In this document: positions 62,401 to 64,000 of the stretch, in pieces
Layout of the letters: each line of letters starts with the position of its first letter
How positions within the stretch are numbered: the first letter of the stretch is position 1
Assembly: GCA_964023205.1 (NCBI GenBank)
Contig: OZ026848.1
Location: 29,437,912 to 29,501,911 of the forward strand
From: Lutraria lutraria
Lineage: Eukaryota > Mollusca > Bivalvia > Venerida > Mactridae
Reading direction: 5' to 3'
Length of the DNA: 64,000 nt
The notes under the pieces: generated by a model
The model's database searches: none
What the model saw: the letters and a program-made list of their open reading frames with translations, nothing else
What the model was told of the DNA's origin: nothing
Position numbers and translations under genes: made by a program

Positions 62401-64000
62401 CATATCATTATATCAAGTAACCATTCCGCTGAATATCATTAGTACAAATGGATTTTATTCAGAGAAAGTCATGCTGCCATACAGTTGATTAAATATCAGA
62501 AAATACATTCAAGAAAGCGCATTAACTTTACACAAGAAAGTAAAAACTTGCATTAGAAATGTTGCTGACAGGAAACAATAGACAAGGTAACCATTAGTTA
62601 CCTTAAATTACCCAATCTACCCAAATAAATGCCCCACCCCCTAATAATTGCCTCGCATTTTTAAGAGCAACAATGGATCATACCTGGTACTAAGTCAACC
62701 TGTGTTAGCGACAACCCCAGAATAAAGGCCATTCTTTTAAAAACAATTATAGGTAACATATCACTAAATGACCTCAGAATATAGGCCACTAGTCAATAAA
62801 GGCCACAGTTTGTCTTTTCCAATGTTTGACTGTTTTTAAATGCACTTGATATCCATGATTATTAAGAATGAAAAATGATCCATTAATAGCAGCAACAAAG
62901 CAGGCATACACATTCAGGTACAATGTTCATAAGCAGCCAGAATAATATGAAATTAAAGTCAAAACATTTGATTTCCAACCGTCTAATGTGTCTAAAATTA
63001 TTAACAAAATCTCCATGTACATATGACCAAATAGAGAAATACGTAATGTGTATGAAAACATCATATATTTGATAAATAACTGTATAATTTTGGAACATCT
63101 ACCAGTATATATAACCTTGATAAAAACTATGTTCGAAATAAAACAGATTTTACTAAAAGTACTGTAACAACACTGTATCTATCATCAGTGTAACAACACC
63201 GTATCTATCATCAGTGTAACAACACCGTATCTATCATCAGTGTAACAACACCGTATCTATCATCAGTGTAACATCATCATTATCTCAAGTTTGTATCAAA
63301 CATTGTACATTATTTTATATGTACACAAGATATTACAGACATTTCTTGTTGTTGTTTTATAATGCCAGTTTCAATAGTAATTTGATCAGTAATATACAAG
63401 TGGGCAGTCAACCTCACAAGTTTTCCATTGTTACAGTAATTGTTGTCATTTCAGTGGATTTAAAGCCATTTTTCAATGATATTTCAGTTATATACGGCGA
63501 CTGGTTGACCTAACCAGTGTTAATTTATCCTTCCTCAAGGAGCCTGTGTTTCCTCTAAAAAGGGAGGAAAATCGATATTGGACAAATTTGCATACAAGGG
63601 TTGACCTGCAGCAATATTCAAACCCAATGTCACCAGAATACAAGTCCAGTACAATGACCACTGCACCATGGTCGTAGCCACTTATATTACAAAGATTCTG
63701 ATATTACCTTGTACAATAGAAATAAAAGACTTCCAAATCATTTGTCCAGCGGCATCACGCAACATAAATAACCAACTACGCTAAAAAACCATTAATTAAT
63801 CACAGACAATTATCTTTATTCCTTATCATGAATTCTTCATGAAAGAGGTAAATAATATATGTGAACTGTCAGAGTATCTGAGTTTGAAGGACGTAATTGA
63901 AAGCAGAAAATAAATGTAGCCAAATAAAGCTGCCTAGCAAACACTTACTACTACTAGCGGAATCAAGCAATGGGCTTGAGTCAGACGTAGTGCTGCTTGT
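51486..64000 (-). CDS. KIAA1217/SRCIN1-like: Sickle tail / p140Cap-like scaffold protein, C-terminal part (partial gene span)
   Basis: Exons in transcription order: 64000-63949 (cut by the edge), 61826-61785, 60935-60754, 60209-60091, 56628-56498, 55902-55827, 55004-54921, 54424-54277 and 53414-51486. Together they give about 920 C-terminal residues; the N terminus lies outside. The internal exons form a charged heptad-rich region. It contains RNDLRSLRRLQQI, DVEGMALVLS, FPKIQDRLKHVMAAEMEVI and FLKEEPEKLDNSLKKCKK. The last two fit the conserved segment of vertebrate p140Cap and sickle tail as I remember it (FLKEEP followed by a KRC-like motif). The large last exon is Ser/Thr/Pro-rich with two PxxPxR motifs. 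Vertebrate members act as cytoskeleton and Src/Csk scaffolds. The family call is confident. Which of the two vertebrate paralogues is closer cannot be said. Confidence 0.85.
53535..53660 (-). mobile_element. SINE family C, body fragment
   Basis: Reverse strand reads AAGTTGGACAGTTACATGCG, AACAAGGTTAGTACTGGAAC and CAGGAAAACTAACTAG, matching family C, in the intron before the last exon of the sickle-tail-like gene. Confidence 0.6.
53678..53840. mobile_element. MITE family 1, best-preserved copy
   Basis: Begins TACAGTCAAACCTGTGAATA and ends ACACAGGTTTGACAGTA: about 16-bp terminal inverted repeats with TA at both edges. It lies in the last intron of the sickle-tail-like gene. Confidence 0.88.
54277..54424 (-). 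CDS. KIAA1217/SRCIN1-like: Sickle-tail-like exon (RLASVQEHRPPQ)
   Basis: This 148-nt exon encodes RLASVQEHRPPQVVALSVQA and a second helical half ending HEARLHGIQ. It ends phase 0 at GTAATT and joins AAETARQ in the last exon. Confidence 0.9.
54455..54626 (-). repeat. Interspersed repeat F, copy
   Basis: Reverse strand: GGCTCAATTTTCGTGGTTTT, CGTGGGGACATAAATTTGTG, GATTTCATGGATGAGC and GATTCCACAGTAT. It lies 30 bp upstream of the acceptor of the 54424 exon. Confidence 0.82.
54685..54840 (+). repeat. Interspersed repeat G, copy
   Basis: AGAGCGCAGCGAGTGGTATT, GCTCGTCTGTTCACCACCTC, AGTGAGATCTATTCACCTAT and GAGCTACATTAAATG. A second copy is at 61546. Confidence 0.8.
54921..55004 (-). CDS. KIAA1217/SRCIN1-like: Sickle-tail-like exon (FLKEEPEKLD, family signature)
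   Basis: This 84-nt exon encodes FLKEEPEKLDNSLKKCKKL then TGTLFTLK. The FLKEEP motif followed by a Lys/Arg-Cys helix is the segment I recognise from vertebrate sickle tail and p140Cap. Acceptor TTTATAG, donor GTTTGT. Confidence 0.9.
55071..55345 (+). mobile_element. tRNA-derived SINE, family B
   Basis: Starts GGTGATCGGTGGTCTAGTGG, B box GGGTTCGAATCTC, body CAACTACCGAGCCAAGTGCT and GGTTCTCCTGTATCTTATC. The tail is truncated. Confidence 0.87.
55358..55450. repeat. Interspersed repeat H (partly palindromic)
   Basis: GGAATTGAGATTTCAGCTTG, TGTAACCTTGGGGCTGATCT and AAATCTAAATCTCAATTTTG. Related pieces occur at about 39005-39085 and 61244-61305. Confidence 0.55.
55827..55902 (-). CDS. KIAA1217/SRCIN1-like: Sickle-tail-like exon (VRFPKIQDRLKHVM)
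   Basis: This 76-nt exon encodes VRFPKIQDRLKHVMAAEMEV then IVREE and two bases of a Lys codon. It is consistent with the family pattern of FP, a basic helix and an AE-rich helix. Acceptor AATACAG, donor GTAAGT. Confidence 0.9.
56201..56372. mobile_element. MITE family 1
   Basis: Begins TACAGTTAAACCTGTGAACA and ends GACACAGGTTTGACAGTA. Confidence 0.88.
56498..56628 (-). CDS. KIAA1217/SRCIN1-like: Sickle-tail-like exon (DLEHAVEELRSDVL)
   Basis: This 131-nt exon encodes DLEHAVEELRSDVLSRQCRV then QMSDVEGMALVLSHVTKQLG and DLK. It is predicted helical and rich in heptad leucines. Acceptor GAACAG, donor GTGAGT; both boundaries are in frame with neighbours. Confidence 0.9.
56695..56940 (-). repeat. 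Interspersed repeat E, split by a hairpin element
   Basis: AAGTACTCATGGAAACTGAA and CTTACATAG lie left of the hairpin insert, and TAGACTTGCACTGCAACATG, GCATGGCAGATGTAAAAAAA and AGTACTTTGGTCCACA lie to its right. Confidence 0.78.
56745..56823. mobile_element. Hairpin element (family 3), copy 2, nested in another repeat
   Basis: The palindrome GAGGGCTCAGCGCAATACTG ... ACTGTTGCGTTGAACCCTAG interrupts a repeat whose uninterrupted form (at 39375) reads CTGAACTTACAAAGACTTG. TAG flanks the insert on both sides (56742-56744 and 56824-56826), consistent with a 3-bp target duplication. Confidence 0.88.
57788..58012 (-). mobile_element. tRNA-derived SINE, family A (reverse strand)
   Basis: On the - strand it reads from GCCTCCGTGGTCGAGTGG to GGGGCGTAAAA, full length, in a large intron of the sickle-tail-like gene. 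It shows that the family inserts in both orientations. Confidence 0.88.
58465..58645 (-). mobile_element. tRNA-like SINE, family D
   Basis: Reverse strand holds GGACTATGTGGTCAAGTGG (A box) and GAGTGTGAACCCC (B box), then GAGGAAGCTGTCCAGCTGG. A degraded copy occurs at about 8830-8930, also on the - strand. Confidence 0.6.
58795..59970. repeat. Tandem array, period ~150-168 bp, about 7 copies
   Basis: Each copy holds AAGGGCCATAACTCAGTGAA, CATGCACAACTAGGCTTAC, TTCTGTGAAGTTTCATTGA and GAGAAATTGTCCGGACAAA. Copy starts at the CATAACTCA landmark are near 58862, 59017, 59166, 59332, 59500, 59668 and 59836. The last four steps are 166-168 bp and more alike than the first ones. It lies in an intron of the - strand gene. 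Confidence 0.93.
59982..60024. repeat. GACC tetranucleotide microsatellite
   Basis: About ten copies of GACC (one variant GGCC) directly adjoin the end of the ~168-bp array. The apparent Arg-Pro-Thr-Asp repeat reading frame across it is a by-product. Confidence 0.95.
60091..60209 (-). CDS. KIAA1217/SRCIN1-like: Sickle-tail-like exon (EALSAVPGAEHMLI)
   Basis: This 119-nt exon encodes EALSAVPGAEHMLIRQQRNE then VDVMYTIYLEDKAQADKEL. It has GT-AG sites (acceptor GTTTTAG, donor GTAAAA) and keeps the frame to the exon at 56628. The intron after it holds the ~168-bp tandem array. Confidence 0.88.
60511..60622 (-). mobile_element. SINE family C, 3' fragment
   Basis: Reverse-strand body pieces GTTAGTACTGGTAAGAATCC and CCAAGAAAACTGG match the copy at 26699. 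Confidence 0.6.
60754..60935 (-). CDS. KIAA1217/SRCIN1-like: Sickle-tail-like exon (coiled coil, RNDLRSLRRLQQ)
   Basis: This 182-nt exon encodes VEVSPDGAPRLSQAMKINIL, then SIKQQADALRNDLRSLRRLQ and ETVDDAWRKIR. The heptad-rich part resembles the LRxDLRxLRRL block of AIP3/sickle-tail proteins. Donor GTACAT is non-ideal but is the only in-frame choice I see. Confidence 0.88.
61546..61700 (+). repeat. Interspersed repeat G, copy
   Basis: AGAGCGCCGCAAGTGGTGCA, GCTCGTCTGTTCACAGCCTC, AGTGAGATCTATCCAACTAT and GAGCTACATTAAAG. Confidence 0.8.
61785..61826 (-). CDS. KIAA1217/SRCIN1-like: Sickle-tail-like small exon (LETEKLEHTELLQ)
   Basis: This 42-nt exon runs from acceptor TATTGCAG to donor GTACGA and encodes LETEKLEHTELLQ. 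It needs one base from the preceding exon and leaves one base. It is short but in frame with the next exon. A hairpin repeat begins only 28 bp upstream of its acceptor. Confidence 0.75.
61855..61931. mobile_element. Hairpin element (family 3), copy 3
   Basis: CGAGGCCTCAGTGCAACACTG ends here as CACTGTTGCGTTGAACCCTC after the shared loop CTTGTTCTTATTTCAATATG. It starts 28 bp upstream of the 61826 exon acceptor of the - strand gene. Confidence 0.85.
62690..62834. mobile_element. MITE family 1, degraded ends
   Basis: AAGTCAACCTGTGTTAGCG, AGAATAAAGGCCATTCTTTT, CAATAAAGGCCACAGTTTG and AATGTTTGACTGT match the family order. Confidence 0.72.
63164..63267. repeat. 26-bp tandem repeat, 4 copies
   Basis: The unit GTAACAACACCGTATCTATC plus ATCAGT is repeated four times with one substitution in the first copy. 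Confidence 0.97.
63478..63682 (-). mobile_element. tRNA-derived SINE, family C
   Basis: On the - strand it reads from GTGGCTACGACCATGGTGCA through GGAGGAAAC to AACACTGGTTAGGTCAACC. It matches the family C body order. Confidence 0.65.
63708..63780 (-). CDS. Doubtful alternative exon (RSWLFMLRDAAGQ)
   Basis: A 73-nt open segment has a plausible acceptor (GGTTTTTTAG) and donor (GTAATAT). It encodes SWLFMLRDAAGQMIWKSF and ISIVQ. It splices in frame to 61826 but conflicts with the Ser-rich frame of the exon before it, where it would bring an immediate stop. A 24-codon open run is not rare by chance, so this may not be real. Confidence 0.25.
63949..64000 (-). CDS. KIAA1217/SRCIN1-like: Sickle-tail-like exon cut by the window edge
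   Basis: Fifty-two bases precede a GTAAGT donor at 63948. In one frame they encode the Ser-rich segment TSSTTSDSSPLLDSASS, leaving one base, which joins in frame to the exon at 61826. In another frame they encode QAALRLTQAHCLIPLVV, phase 0, which joins only to a candidate exon at 63780-63708. The Ser-rich reading suits the composition of this protein better. The 5' boundary is outside the window. Confidence 0.55.

Overview
The window reads as AT-rich nuclear DNA from an animal, most probably a bivalve or other marine mollusc. The coding signal is split into short exons with GT-AG splice sites, introns run to more than 10 kb, and the space between exons is full of tRNA-derived SINEs, small terminal-inverted-repeat elements, palindromes and minisatellites. 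The mollusc assignment is inferred from the repeat style and the protein similarity. It was not tested by a search.

Two protein-coding genes can be supported, arranged tail to tail. On the + strand, positions 8505-45046 hold a complete-looking gene for the AMP-activated protein kinase gamma subunit (PRKAG). It has 13 exons in the main chain plus one 21-nt optional microexon, and encodes 393 or 400 residues with four CBS repeats and all the nucleotide-contacting Arg/His/Asp positions I can recognise. Its first 60 residues are a basic, Ser-rich extension not seen in the short vertebrate gamma1. The 3' UTR probably runs to a polyadenylation signal at 47694.

On the - strand, from 64000 down to the stop at 51486, lies the C-terminal part (about 920 residues) of a sickle-tail/p140Cap-type protein (KIAA1217/SRCIN1 family). 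Seven internal exons carry a conserved coiled-coil region, and a large last exon carries 642 residues of Ser/Pro-rich sequence with two polyproline SH3-type motifs. The 5' part of this gene lies beyond the right edge.

Layout: 1-8504, no supported gene, scattered repeats; 8505-21520, exons 1-2 (unique N terminus) separated by a 12.8 kb intron; 26373-33453, exons 3-6 (pre-CBS segment and CBS1); 35046-35066, microexon; 37822-40523, exons 7-11 (CBS2-CBS3); 40748-44345, a 40-bp minisatellite of about 90 copies filling intron 11; 44478-45046, exons 12-13 (CBS4 and tail); 45047-47715, 3' UTR; 47716-51485, convergent intergenic/3' UTR space with a MITE; 51486-64000, the sickle-tail-like gene with a ~168-bp tandem array in one intron.

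The two genes have no evident functional link: one encodes the energy-sensing subunit of AMPK, the other a cytoskeletal/Src-pathway scaffold. No bacterial-type operon, CRISPR array, rRNA or intact tRNA gene was seen. The most interesting items are the microexon between CBS1 and CBS2, the CCAAT-rich minisatellite, a ~78-bp mobile hairpin caught nested inside another repeat, and an unresolved splice/reading-frame choice at the right edge.
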